Part shown: piece after piece, positions 53,422-61,721 of the stretch
How positions within the stretch are numbered: the stretch's first letter is position 1
How the letters are laid out: each line of letters starts with the position of its first letter
NCBI RefSeq assembly: GCF_000172415.1
Contig: NZ_ABLD01000001.1
Span: 62,001 to 126,000 of the forward strand
Length of the DNA: 64,000 bases
Direction: 5' to 3'
Origin: Paraburkholderia graminis C4D1M
GTDB lineage: Bacteria; Pseudomonadota; Gammaproteobacteria; Burkholderiales; Burkholderiaceae
The notes under the pieces: generated by a model
The model's input: the letters and a program-made list of their open reading frames with translations, nothing else
What the model was told of the DNA's origin: nothing
Database searches by the model: none
Program-made: the position numbers and the translations under genes

Positions 53422-54242
53422 CACTGCGAGGTTATATGCGTGCCACGATCGCTGCCGCATTGCTCGGCGGGGCGGCAATCGCCGCGTATGGCGTGCAGCC
53501 TGAAGCAAGAAGCAGCGATATCAAAGCCGCCGTCAAAGTCGGTGTAACGCGCGGCACGCACGCTGAAATCATGGCCGAAGTGCGGCGCGTGGCAACGTCG
53601 CGTGGACTCGACATCGACGTCGTGACATTCGACGACGGTGCGCGGATCGATGCCGCGCTAGCCGCGCATCGGATCGACGCCGCGAGCTTCGAGGACGGCC
53701 CGGCGTTCGCAGCGTCGCGCGAAAAGCATGGCTACGCGCTCTCCGAAGTAGCAACGACCGTCACGTTACCGATGGCGCTTTATTCGCGCAAGCTGACGAG
53801 CCTCACGCAGATTCAGCGAGGCGCGACGATCGTCATTCCCGCCGATCGCGACGGTATGGCACGCGCGCTGATCCTGCTGCAAAACTACACGCTGCTGACG
53901 TTCAACGACCGCGCCGGTCTTCACGCGACGCTGCGCGATGTGACCGCCAACCGCCTGAATCTGAAGCTGCGCGCGCTGCCGCGCGAGCGGCTCGTAACGG
54001 CGCTGAACGATGCGGCCGTTGTCGTGATCGACAGTGCGAGCGCGCAGCGGGCGGGACTCTATCCGGCGCGCGACAGCATCGGCATGGAAGACGCGCGCTC
54101 GCCCTATGCCGGCGTGCTGACCGTGCGCGACGCCGATCGCGGCCAGCCGTGGGTCGCGCAACTGGTGGCCGCGTATCACTCGGACGACGTCGCGCATTTC
54201 ATTCTCACGCACTATCAGGACTCGGTGCGCCGGCCCTGGTGA
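53418..54242 (+). CDS. MetQ/NlpA-family substrate-binding protein
   Basis: The 274-residue protein has an N-terminal signal helix and the NlpA pattern: K-V-G-V-T-R-G-T-H-A-E-I-M near residue 42, L-P-M-A-L-Y-S-R-K, and A-T-I-V-I-P-A-D. Relatives bind methionine or other sulfur compounds for an ABC importer. No lipobox Cys is visible and no permease or ATPase gene follows. Its ATG overlaps the FGE stop, so all three genes are coupled, which points to uptake of a sulfur compound tied to sulfatase action. Confidence 0.87.
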   Translation: MTLRGYMRATIAAALLGGAAIAAYGVQPEARSSDIKAAVKVGVTRGTHAEIMAEVRRVATSRGLDIDVVTFDDGARIDAALAAHRIDAASFEDGPAFAASREKHGYALSEVATTVTLPMALYSRKLTSLTQIQRGATIVIPADRDGMARALILLQNYTLLTFNDRAGLHATLRDVTANRLNLKLRALPRERLVTALNDAAVVVIDSASAQRAGLYPARDSIGMEDARSPYAGVLTVRDADRGQPWVAQLVAAYHSDDVAHFILTHYQDSVRRPW

Positions 54243-54285
54243 TGGCGTGCGTGCTCATATGCCGCAACAGCAACACTTGAGACGG

Positions 54286-55134
54286 CTACGACGCGTCCGC
54301 CACACGGCACGCATGATCGAGCAAGCCCTCGGCTGAACCGCTGCCGTTATCCGCATCGAGGCCGCTGTTCACGACCAGCCAGCCGTCTTTCTCCGCAGAC
54401 GCCCCCGCGCCCGTCACGAGGATGGTTTGCATCGCCATTGCGTCGGAGTCCGGGTTGTCGAGCGAGACGAGGCGAAACGGATCGCTCGCGCCGGTCAGCG
54501 CGGTCACGCGCATGATCCGGTATCGGTCGCCGTCGAGCGTGTCCCAATGCCATGTGCCGGGCGCGTCTTTCGCGTGCCGCGCGAGTGCGTCGCTGATATC
54601 GGCGCGCATGCAGTCGATGTGAATATGCAACTGGTTCTGCGTGCGGCGAAATTGCGAATTGATTTCCAGGCCCAACTGATTATCGGGGAGCGTCCGTTTG
54701 ACGGCGCCGTTCACGTAGCTCCGCGCGGCCCACGCGTCGGCCCAATAGCTTGGCGCATGCGGCGCGAGCACCTGCGGACTTTCGATACCGCTCACGTGAT
54801 CCGTCGGAATCAGCAAATACTGCGAGCGTCCGACAATATCCTTTAGGATCGCGTAGCGTTTCTCGAGGTTCACCGCCGTGCATTGACCCGGCGTGCCGGT
54901 CGCCTGTTCTGCCGGCACGCAGCGAATATCGACGATCTTCCATAACGCGTTGGAATCGATGGCTGCGAGACGCGCGCAGCCCGCAGCGGCAAGCGCAATG
55001 CCGAGTAGCGCCGCGGCTCGCCTGACATGGCGCGCGCCGCGATTTGCAGGACTGCGGTGATGAGATTGAACAACGGATTGCGGATTCGCCAGTGTGTCGG
55101 TCGGCGCGTGAATCAGAGCTTTTTTTAGCGGCAT
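54286..55134 (-). CDS. cdh: CDP-diacylglycerol diphosphatase-like lipoprotein
   Basis: The 282-residue protein resembles Cdh: L-W-K-I-V, Y-A-I-L-K-D-I-V-G-x-S-Q-Y-L-L-I-P-T, G-I-E-S-P and the HIT-like active site Q-L-H170-I-H172-I-D-C, with a final D-H-A-C. It would split CDP-diacylglycerol to phosphatidate and CMP. The family is anchored by an N-terminal helix; here a lipobox-like A-A-A-G-C53 suggests a lipid anchor. The N-terminus is long and its true start is uncertain. Confidence 0.85.
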   Translation of the reverse strand: MPLKKALIHAPTDTLANPQSVVQSHHRSPANRGARHVRRAAALLGIALAAAGCARLAAIDSNALWKIVDIRCVPAEQATGTPGQCTAVNLEKRYAILKDIVGRSQYLLIPTDHVSGIESPQVLAPHAPSYWADAWAARSYVNGAVKRTLPDNQLGLEINSQFRRTQNQLHIHIDCMRADISDALARHAKDAPGTWHWDTLDGDRYRIMRVTALTGASDPFRLVSLDNPDSDAMAMQTILVTGAGASAEKDGWLVVNSGLDADNGSGSAEGLLDHACRVADAS

Positions 55135-55146
55135 CTTGTGTCGGGT

Positions 55147-56601
55147 CTATAACACGGGCGGCGGTATTTCGCCGAGTAGCTGTTCGATTGCAACGCCGAT
55201 GGCGAGCAGGCGCCGGTCGCTGCCGAGCGGCCCGTCGATTTCGAGGCCGACGGGCAAGCCTTGCGCGCTGATTCCCGCAGGCAACGACAAGCCAGGAATG
55301 CCGGAGGTGCTCGCAGGGTCGGTGTTGCGCAAGAAGGCTTCCATCGTGTCGATCGGCGGCGCGCCGTCTATCGACACCGTCGACGAACCGTTGATCTCGT
55401 CGATCTGCACAGCGGCCAACCGCGTGGTCGGAAACAGCAGCGCGTCGAGACGCTCGTCGGCGAAAGTGGCGGCGATATAGGCCTGCAACAGCGGCCGCCA
55501 GTGATTGAGCGCTGCCTCATAGTGCGAGTCGAGCGTGCCGGCGAGCACTTCGTCGTAGATCGCGCGCACGTCCGGACTCGCGATGCGGGCCGCGATCTCC
55601 GCAACGGTTTGCACCGGCGCCTGATTGGCCGCGAGCCACGCTTGCAGGTCGACGCGCGCTTCATGAATCGCGATCGGTCCGCCGACCATGCCGTTGAGAT
55701 CCGCGAGTTCGCTCATCGCGACCGGTACAAACACGACGCCTGCTGCTTCGAGCTTTTTGAGCGCCGCGCGCGCGACGTCCTCAACCTGTCGTTCAAGTCC
55801 TGCCCACAATGGCGCGGGCAAGCCGATGCGCAAGCCGTTCAGCGCGACGGCGGGCAGCGGGCCGGCGCCGGTAATCACGCCGTCGAGCAATGCGATGTCG
55901 GCTGCGCTGCGCGCCATCGGACCGACCGTATCGCGCGTGTGGCTGATCGGCACGACGCCGTACGCGTCGTCATAGCGCCGCTCGGCGCCGCCATTGCCGA
56001 CTGACGGACGAAAGCCCGCGGTGCCTGTCAACGCAGCGGGAATGCGCGTCGAGCCGCCGGTATCGGTGCCAAGTCCCGCGGGCACGATGCGCGCGGCAAT
56101 CGCCGCCGCGGTGCCTCCCGACGAGCCGCCCGGAATCAGCGCAGGATCGTACGGATTGCGCACAGGGCCCGCATGCGTCGCGAGGTTGCTGCTCGTGATG
56201 CCGAACGCGAGTTCATGCATGTTGGCCTTGCCGAGAATGATTGCGCCCGCATCGAGAAGCCGTTGCACCGAACGCGCATTGGTCTGCGGCACGAAGCCTG
56301 CGAGAGCCGGTGTGCCCGCCGAGGTCGGCAACCCTACCGTATTGATGTTGTCCTTCACGACGATCGGCAGGCCGGCAAGCGGCAGTTGCGCTTTTGCTTC
56401 GGCGGGCAGCGCGTCGATGCGCCGTGCCGCGGCGAGCGCGCCGTCGAGATCGATCACGGTCAGCGCGTTGAGCGTTTGCAGCGCGGCCGCGCGCGCGAGC
56501 AACGTCGCGACATAATCGGTTGCATTGAGCCGGCCCGACTGGATCGCGGCGACGGCTTTGGTTGCGCTCAACGCGAGCTGTTCATCGACGGTCCATGTCA
56601 T
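55147..56601 (-). CDS. Amidase (amidase-signature family)
   Basis: The 484-residue protein has the full amidase signature: catalytic Lys in V-V-K-D-N-I-N and the G-G-S-S-G-G then G-T-D-T-G-G-S-T-R block carrying the cis-Ser and nucleophile Ser. It resembles indole-acetamide hydrolases, but the substrate is not certain. It lies twelve bases downstream of the ferritin-like gene on the same strand, so the two are probably co-transcribed. Confidence 0.92.
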   Translation of the reverse strand: MTWTVDEQLALSATKAVAAIQSGRLNATDYVATLLARAAALQTLNALTVIDLDGALAAARRIDALPAEAKAQLPLAGLPIVVKDNINTVGLPTSAGTPALAGFVPQTNARSVQRLLDAGAIILGKANMHELAFGITSSNLATHAGPVRNPYDPALIPGGSSGGTAAAIAARIVPAGLGTDTGGSTRIPAALTGTAGFRPSVGNGGAERRYDDAYGVVPISHTRDTVGPMARSAADIALLDGVITGAGPLPAVALNGLRIGLPAPLWAGLERQVEDVARAALKKLEAAGVVFVPVAMSELADLNGMVGGPIAIHEARVDLQAWLAANQAPVQTVAEIAARIASPDVRAIYDEVLAGTLDSHYEAALNHWRPLLQAYIAATFADERLDALLFPTTRLAAVQIDEINGSSTVSIDGAPPIDTMEAFLRNTDPASTSGIPGLSLPAGISAQGLPVGLEIDGPLGSDRRLLAIGVAIEQLLGEIPPPVL

Positions 56602-56612
56602 GGCCGTTCTCC

Positions 56613-57536
56613 TTATGGTTCAGTGTCCGGGCCGCGCGAACGCCGGATAAAAAAGCGCAGCGCGAATCGGGCAAGCGCGGGCACGAGTCGCGGACGCAGC
56701 AGCCGCACGTCGTAGCCGCTCATGCGGCGCTCGTTTTCCGCGAGACATAGCTCGATGAGTTCGGGCGTGTCCAGCCCCTTGCCGATCACGCTGCTGTTCG
56801 CGGGCAGAAAATTCGAATCGCGTGCCACGCCGTTTGCGTCGATGCCTCTCGCAATCGCCACGCGATCCCAGATCAGCACGACCCAGATCGCGGCTACACG
56901 CAATGCGTGCCACGGCCTGCGCCATAGCGGCATGTTACGTCGATGCCATGCAACCCAGTTGACGAAAAACAGAATGTGACGCGCTTCTTCCTGAATCACG
57001 GGCTCGAAAGTCTCGACGAGCGCTTCTGGAAAATAGCCGGATTGCTGCGCGGCGCGAAACAGGCCAAACGCAAAGAAACTGTCGATGCACTCGCTATAGC
57101 CTGTGCGCATCCACGCCCATTCGGGATCGCGCGGCGCCGGATAATTCGGCTCGGGCGCGATCTCGATGCCGTAGGCCGCAATCAGCTTCGCGAGCACGCG
57201 CTTGTGACGGGCTTCTTCGTCGCCGTCCATCGTGATGGCTTCGCGCAGCAGCGGGTCCTGCAATTGCGCGGCGTAAGTGTGAACGTTGATCGACGCGCGG
57301 CCTTCCGTTTGCACGGCGATGTCCCAGATGGGCAGCGAGCAGAGCCGCGCGAGCGCGTCGGGCGGCAGCGCCGGCCAGTCGATCACGGCGGGTTTGTAGG
57401 GATCGTGAGTTTCCAGCAGCATGCGGCAGAACATGTGCTTGTGCGCCTCCGATCCGATCTTCACGCGGGCAGTGCCCGTGAATGTCCAGTGGCGCAGGCT
57501 GGGGTCTTCGGCTACATCTGTCAATGTGTCGGACAT
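56613..57536 (-). CDS. Ferritin-like di-iron domain protein of unknown function
   Basis: The 307-residue protein has two E-x-x-H carboxylate-helix motifs, D-G-D-E-E-A-R-H (about residue 103) and I-Q-E-E-A-R-H (about residue 187), with partner Glu residues before each, as in ferritin-like oxidases. An L-R-V-A-A-I-W-V-V-L-I-W helix suggests membrane contact. The ATG at 57536 is used; one at 57545 is also in frame. It lies directly upstream of the amidase gene. The reaction is unknown. Confidence 0.75.
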   Translation of the reverse strand: MSDTLTDVAEDPSLRHWTFTGTARVKIGSEAHKHMFCRMLLETHDPYKPAVIDWPALPPDALARLCSLPIWDIAVQTEGRASINVHTYAAQLQDPLLREAITMDGDEEARHKRVLAKLIAAYGIEIAPEPNYPAPRDPEWAWMRTGYSECIDSFFAFGLFRAAQQSGYFPEALVETFEPVIQEEARHILFFVNWVAWHRRNMPLWRRPWHALRVAAIWVVLIWDRVAIARGIDANGVARDSNFLPANSSVIGKGLDTPELIELCLAENERRMSGYDVRLLRPRLVPALARFALRFFIRRSRGPDTEP

Positions 57537-57687
57537 GGCAAGCATACAGAGAGCGAACTCGATGTGTCGCCTATTCTGTCACATTGCCCCGCAACGCGGC
57601 GTCTACGGTGCACGATCGCGGGCGCGCGTCAGCGTCGATGCCGCCTCATTGGCGTTGGGTTACTGCCGATGGGTCACTGCGAATAAC

Positions 57688-57903
57688 TCACTGGTGATTA
57701 TCGACCCACATGCGTCCCCAGCGGAATGCATAGGCGAGCGCGTGTTCTTCGTCGAAGAAATAGTCGAGCGCGTCGAAACAATAGGCCGGGCCGTCGCTTG
57801 CGCTGGCTTTTTCGATGGTCAGGTTGGCGGCGAACAGCCCATTGGGCAAACGCTGCGCGGCCGGCGCAACTTCGTAGCCTTTATAGCGGATGTGTGAATT
57901 CAT
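57688..57903 (-). CDS. Small protein of unknown function (71 residues)
   Basis: The ORF encodes a compact protein with I-R-Y-K-G-Y-E-V at the start and a regular alternation of strand and helix (F-D-A-L-D-Y-F-F-D-E-E-H-A-L-A-Y-A). The composition is that of a real soluble protein rather than a shadow ORF. No function is recognised. Confidence 0.65.
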   Translation of the reverse strand: MNSHIRYKGYEVAPAAQRLPNGLFAANLTIEKASASDGPAYCFDALDYFFDEEHALAYAFRWGRMWVDNHQ

Positions 57904-58284
57904 GATCGTGGCAGTGGATATGCCCGCGTTTTTACAGGAAGCCGGTACAGATGACGCGTGGCATGCGCGTTTGCATCAGGCGGCGGATGAGTCTGCGGGC
58001 TGGCTCAAGCGTAGGCCGCACTGAAGGGCCCGTGAACCAATCATTCTTCGCAAGCAAATCAGGGGAGTTCCGCAACGCTCTTCGGAACACCGGATAACGG
58101 CGCGTTTGGTGGGTTCGCAGACACTATGGCGCCTGGCGGCCGATGAGTCTGTTATGTGCCGCACGGTCCACATGATCTGCACCATGCGCACGAATGCAGG
58201 CGCCCCTCGTTCGCGTAGCGAGACGACGCGAAACGAGGGGCGCTGTAAACGATAACTTTCTAACGGGGGCTTCGAGCCCGAGCT
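57904..58284. other. Gene-free stretch downstream of the FMN reductase
   Basis: No credible gene is seen in these 381 bp. Two inverted repeats stand out: GTTCCG with CGGAAC at 58067-58088, and the long hairpin at 58201-58242 listed separately. Confidence 0.5.
58201..58242. terminator. Long near-perfect hairpin past the FMN reductase gene
   Basis: CGCCCCTCGTTCGCGT pairs with the opposite arm with one bulged A, giving about 16 pairs around a 9-nt loop. It starts 43 bp beyond the stop of the minus-strand reductase gene. There is no U-tract, so it may be a terminator or an RNA-stabilising stem. Confidence 0.5.
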
Positions 58285-58971
58285 TTAAACCGCGTGCAGC
58301 AGACGCGCGGACTGTGCTTGCTGAACCGGAACGCCCGATGCGCTCGGACCTGGCGCACGATGAGCGGTGAACGCAAGCGCGAATTGCGCGGCTTGCTGGC
58401 CGACGGTGGCGAGCTGGTCGACGACCTTCGCGTCGGAACAGGTATCGACACTATCGAAGCGCGTCTCGAGCGTGTTGATGCCCGCGCCGAACGGCGTCGG
58501 CCAGCCGCGCAACGCGTGGACGATCGAGCGCAGCGAAGTCAGCACCGAACCCGCCGCTTGCCAGCCATAAGCCGTGACGATGCAGCCAACCGCACGGCCG
58601 TCGAGATACGGACGCTCGTCGGCGCGCAGTTCCTCGAGCGTGTCGAGCGCGTTTTTGACGAGACCGGAGACGCCGCCGTGATAGCCCGGCGTCGCGATGA
58701 TCAGCGCGTCGGCGTGGCGCACGGCTTCGATCAGTTCGAGCTGTTCGTCGGTGCGTTCGCTGTGTTCCGGCGCATAGTGCGGCAGGCTATGCAGAAACGT
58801 GCCGCCAAAGAGCCGGGTCCTGGCGCCCGCGGCTTCCGCGCCACGCAGCGCAAAGCCGAGTGCGCGTTCGGTCGACGAAGCTGCGCGGGTCGTGCCGCCA
58901 ATGCCGACGACGAGCGGGCGGCGGTGATGATCGAAACTGGTCAACGAAATGCTCCTTCGGTAGCGGCTCAC
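58285..58971 (-). CDS. NAD(P)H-dependent FMN reductase
   Basis: The 228-residue flavodoxin-like protein has P-L-V-V-G-I-G-G-T-T-R near the start, A-T-P-G-Y-H-G-G-V-S-G-L-V-K-N-A-L-D and G-W-Q-A-A-G-S motifs of the SsuE/ArsH-like reductases. It would reduce FMN or quinones. No partner monooxygenase gene is adjacent. The start may lie a few codons later than 58971. Confidence 0.87.
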   Translation of the reverse strand: MSRYRRSISLTSFDHHRRPLVVGIGGTTRAASSTERALGFALRGAEAAGARTRLFGGTFLHSLPHYAPEHSERTDEQLELIEAVRHADALIIATPGYHGGVSGLVKNALDTLEELRADERPYLDGRAVGCIVTAYGWQAAGSVLTSLRSIVHALRGWPTPFGAGINTLETRFDSVDTCSDAKVVDQLATVGQQAAQFALAFTAHRAPGPSASGVPVQQAQSARLLHAV

Positions 58972-59196
58972 GGCGCTTCGCGCGGGTTGCGCACAAGCGC
59001 GCCGGGGCGAACCGGACTATGAAGCACCATCTTAATCAGCGAGGCGTGCCGCACGAAGCGACTTTTTGTTCTAACGATATAACCGCGACGTGCATGCCGC
59101 GATGGCCGCGATGCGTTATGGCCGACCACCCCGCGCCGATAAGCATATGGCGAACAATTGTTTAGGTTGGAGCGGGCAGGCCGCTATGATCGAAGC

Positions 59197-59264
59197 GTCT
59201 CCTCCATGACACTCCTTGACATGGGACTCGGCCTCGCCATATTGCTGGCGAGGCCTTTTTTTTT
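59197..59264 (+). ncRNA. Candidate anti-Shine-Dalgarno small RNA
   Basis: A good -10 box TATGAT at 59185-59190 predicts a start near 59197. The roughly 68-nt product would form a first hairpin, CCATG (59204-59208) with CATGG (59220-59224), whose 11-nt loop shows CTCCTT, complementary to AAGGAG. It ends in an intrinsic terminator. A second CTCCTCC run lies at 59199-59205. No protein gene on this strand explains the terminator. The -35 box is poor. Confidence 0.5.
59230..59264 (+). terminator. Intrinsic terminator
   Basis: GGCCTCGCC (59230-59238) and GGCGAGGCC (59247-59255) form a perfect 9-bp stem with an 8-nt loop, followed by nine T. This is the clearest Rho-independent terminator in the window. 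It reads on the plus strand, where no upstream gene is present. Confidence 0.9.
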
Positions 59265-59390
59265 GGCATTTTTCGTGGGCTCTATTGGCGCGTTCTGCAG
59301 TCAGGCGCATGCGCGCCGCTTCACGATCGCGCCGTTTATCGCGTGCTACGATGATCCGCGACACGATACCCGGCAAGGTCCAGCACGCAA

Positions 59391-60089
59391 ATGGCAACTC
59401 TCTATGACACGCTCGGCGTGCCCATGCACGCCACCGACGAAGAGATCAAACGCGCGTACCGCAAGGCCGCGATGAAGTGGCATCCGGACCGCAACGCGGG
59501 TTCCGAGGAAGTTGCGCGCGCCACGTTTCAGGAGATCAGGGACGCCTACGCGATCCTCTCCGACGCGGCGCAGCGCAAGATTTACGACGCCGTGTACACC
59601 GAGCAGATGCGCGAATGGGAAGCGCAGCGCGCGCGCCATCAACAGGCGCAGGCGGAGCGCGAGGCGGCGGCGCGTGCCGCGGACGAGGCCGCGTACGCCG
59701 AAATGGTGTCGCTCGCGATGCGTTTTGCCGACGAAGGCCACAACCGCGATGTCGTGTTCGGCGTATTGCTCGGACGCCAATGCGAGCCGGGGCGCGCCGC
59801 GCAGATTGCCGACAGTGTGGCCGCCTTGCACGCTTCGCGGCGCGAGGCGGCGGCCAATAATGCTTCTACAGAGGCCGCGGAAGCGGCAGATGCCGCCTCG
59901 CACGCAAAGGCCGCCGGCTCGCCGGAATCGGCCACGATGGGCGCCGGCGCCGAAGAAACGGCCGGTCGTCGCGCGCGTGCCGCAAAAGAACCCGCTAAAG
60001 AACCCGCTAAAGAAACGGCGAAAGAAGCCGATACAGCCGGTGGCTTGTCCAGTCTCTGGTTCCAGTTCCTCAACGGGCTGCGCTTCTGA
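59391..60089 (+). CDS. J-domain (DnaJ-like) protein
   Basis: The 232-residue protein has an N-terminal J domain (residues 1-66) with the H31-P-D33 motif needed to stimulate Hsp70. A charged coiled-coil-like stretch (E-A-Q-R-A-R-H-Q-Q-A-Q-A-E-R-E-A) follows, then an Ala/Lys/Glu-rich tail with the A-K-E-P repeat. There is no zinc-finger region, so it is a type III co-chaperone. It follows the small-RNA candidate. Confidence 0.92.
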   Translation: MATLYDTLGVPMHATDEEIKRAYRKAAMKWHPDRNAGSEEVARATFQEIRDAYAILSDAAQRKIYDAVYTEQMREWEAQRARHQQAQAEREAAARAADEAAYAEMVSLAMRFADEGHNRDVVFGVLLGRQCEPGRAAQIADSVAALHASRREAAANNASTEAAEAADAASHAKAAGSPESATMGAGAEETAGRRARAAKEPAKEPAKETAKEADTAGGLSSLWFQFLNGLRF

Positions 60090-60237
60090 TCATCCGGTCG
60101 GCGGTTTCTTGATCCGCCCGCTCCAGGGGCAAATTCCCGTAGCGCGCGGAATAAAGACATCGTAGTGTCACGGGGGCGCAAGACTCTGCGGGCACAATCG
60201 CACATACAAGAGACTAAAAACACGGTACGGGGTAAGC

Positions 60238-60747
60238 GTGACCAAGAAATATAAAGTGCTGTTTCTCTGCCGAGAGAATTCAGCACGCAGCATCATGGCC
60301 GAAGCTTTGCTGCGGGAACTGGCCGGACACCGGTTCGAGGCTTTCAGCGCGGGCCCGGAACCGGCCGCGCGAGTGCATCCGCTTGCGATAACGCAATTGC
60401 GGCCGGGCGTTTCCGACCTCGGCGTGCTATGCCCGAAAAGCTGGCTTGAATTCACCGGCGAATGGGCGCCGCGCATGGATTTCGTGGTCGCGCTCGACTC
60501 GGGCGTCGCTGCGCCGCATGCGCCGGTCTTTCCCGGCAGTCCCGCGCTTTCTCAATGGAATCTCGCCAATCCGCTCGCGGACGACGTCATCGAACCCGAA
60601 CGGGCTCGTTTATTCGACAAGGTGTTCTGGCAAATCGTGCGTCAGTTGAGCGCCTTTATCGACGCGCCGCAATATGCCGTGCCCAGAGCGAGCGGCGCCG
60701 CGACGCAGTGCAAGCACTCGTGCACCGGCCAGTTTGCCAACCTGTGA
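60238..60747 (+). CDS. LMW phosphotyrosine phosphatase / ArsC-like protein lacking the usual general acid
   Basis: The 169-residue protein starts at GTG and has the P-loop C11-R-E-N-S-A-R17-S of the low-molecular-weight phosphatase/arsenate reductase family, followed by I-M-A-E-A-L-L. The block that normally reads D-P reads N111-P112 (W-N-L-A-N-P-L-A-D-D), so the general acid seems replaced. A Cys pair, C158-K-H-S-C162, lies near the C-terminus. No other ars genes are near. It may be a reductase-like paralogue with changed chemistry. Confidence 0.82.
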   Translation: MTKKYKVLFLCRENSARSIMAEALLRELAGHRFEAFSAGPEPAARVHPLAITQLRPGVSDLGVLCPKSWLEFTGEWAPRMDFVVALDSGVAAPHAPVFPGSPALSQWNLANPLADDVIEPERARLFDKVFWQIVRQLSAFIDAPQYAVPRASGAATQCKHSCTGQFANL

Positions 60748-60775
60748 TGTGCCGCGTTAGCGCGGCGCTTGCCGC

Positions 60776-61102
60776 TTAGTGTTCGTTCGAGCGCGCGAGC
60801 GGACTGCCTGCGAACGGGTCGTTTTTCCAGTCGACGCGTTTTTTCGGCTGCGGCGTGGGCGCGGGCGGCGCCGATAATTCAAAGTGGTCGATAGATTGTC
60901 CTGCGCTAATGGCCTGCTTCAACCATTGAGGCATTTCGCCCTGGCCGTCCCAACTGTCTCCCGTCGCGCTGCGGTAGCGTGCGTTCTTTTCCGCGACCGG
61001 TTCGGATGCCAGCACGGCGGCAAGGTCTTCCGGCTTGATGCCAAACTCTTCCATGCGATGGCGGAGATACGCAATCATGCTATCTCGCTTCCTTTCGTCC
61101 AT
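60776..61102 (-). CDS. H-NS-like nucleoid-associated protein (short form)
   Basis: The 108-residue protein has a helical N-terminal part and a C-terminal H-NS-type DNA-binding segment, Y-R-S-A-T-G-D-S-W-D-G-Q-G-E-M-P-Q-W-L (about 43-61). In typical family members the loop reads Q/R-G-R; here it is Q54-G-E56, which removes the minor-groove arginine. A basic K-K-R and a Pro-rich linker follow. DNA binding may be weak, or the protein may modulate other H-NS proteins. Confidence 0.78.
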   Translation of the reverse strand: MDERKRDSMIAYLRHRMEEFGIKPEDLAAVLASEPVAEKNARYRSATGDSWDGQGEMPQWLKQAISAGQSIDHFELSAPPAPTPQPKKRVDWKNDPFAGSPLARSNEH

Positions 61103-61721
61103 AAGATATTCGTCCTTCTAAAGCGTCAGCGTTCTGTCAAATGCAGATTGCGAGGAAAACCCGCGAAAGATTGGAGTCCATTTAAATGGCGTCCGTCCGC
61201 GGTGAGGTCATTAATCGAAATTGGAAAAAACGATGGGGGCGATGCACTGACATTGGGCGGCCGTCTCATGTGCACGCTCCGTTTCGCAACGGTGCATGTG
61301 CGGGGCCAGTCTTGTGGTTATGTCGTCATCATAACGCACTGCGAGCGTAATGCACGCACCGTTTGAACTGATTTTCTCGCATTTAAGCGTCGACTGGGAC
61401 TGCCGGCTGCGCAACCGGGATCGTTCACCGGTTCCGCGTCGCCGGATTGAATTCCGCGCCGGCCGAACTATAAAAGAAATAGCGGAGAGGACAATCCGTG
61501 TTTTTCCGGCTGCGGCGTCCGAGCGCCAATCATCGTAGGCGCAGGTACGCCGGCCGCCATGTGCGGGCGACTCGCTATCCGTTTCATTCGACGAGTCCAT
61601 GCAGCAGGCCCGCGTCACAACTGGTTTTTCGTTGGTCCCAGGCTTGGCCACGCTGGCTTTTTACACGGATCGGTTCTCGAGGAGGGACGACACTGCTGCG
61701 CCGGATTCAAGGAGTCTGGAC
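61103..61721. promoter_or_regulatory. Intergenic region with a strong promoter and a long leader
   Basis: In these 619 bp, GTTATG and CATAAC form an inverted repeat at 61317-61335. TTGAAT (61447-61452) and TATAAA (61469-61474) are spaced 16 bp and give a good sigma-70 promoter. Its transcript would carry a 240-nt leader to the gene at 61722. A possible Arg-rich leader ORF lies within that leader (61498-61725). Confidence 0.55.

Larger units (their letters stand above)
58972..59390. other. Intergenic region carrying a candidate small RNA
   Basis: Apart from the reductase promoter at its left end and the small-RNA candidate (59197-59264), this 419-bp stretch shows no gene. The J-domain gene begins at 59391. 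Confidence 0.5.

Noticed and set aside
61211..61651. Minus-strand ORF of 146 codons in the intergenic region
   Set aside because: It lacks a ribosome-binding site and recognisable structure, and it is antisense to a strong promoter and leader.
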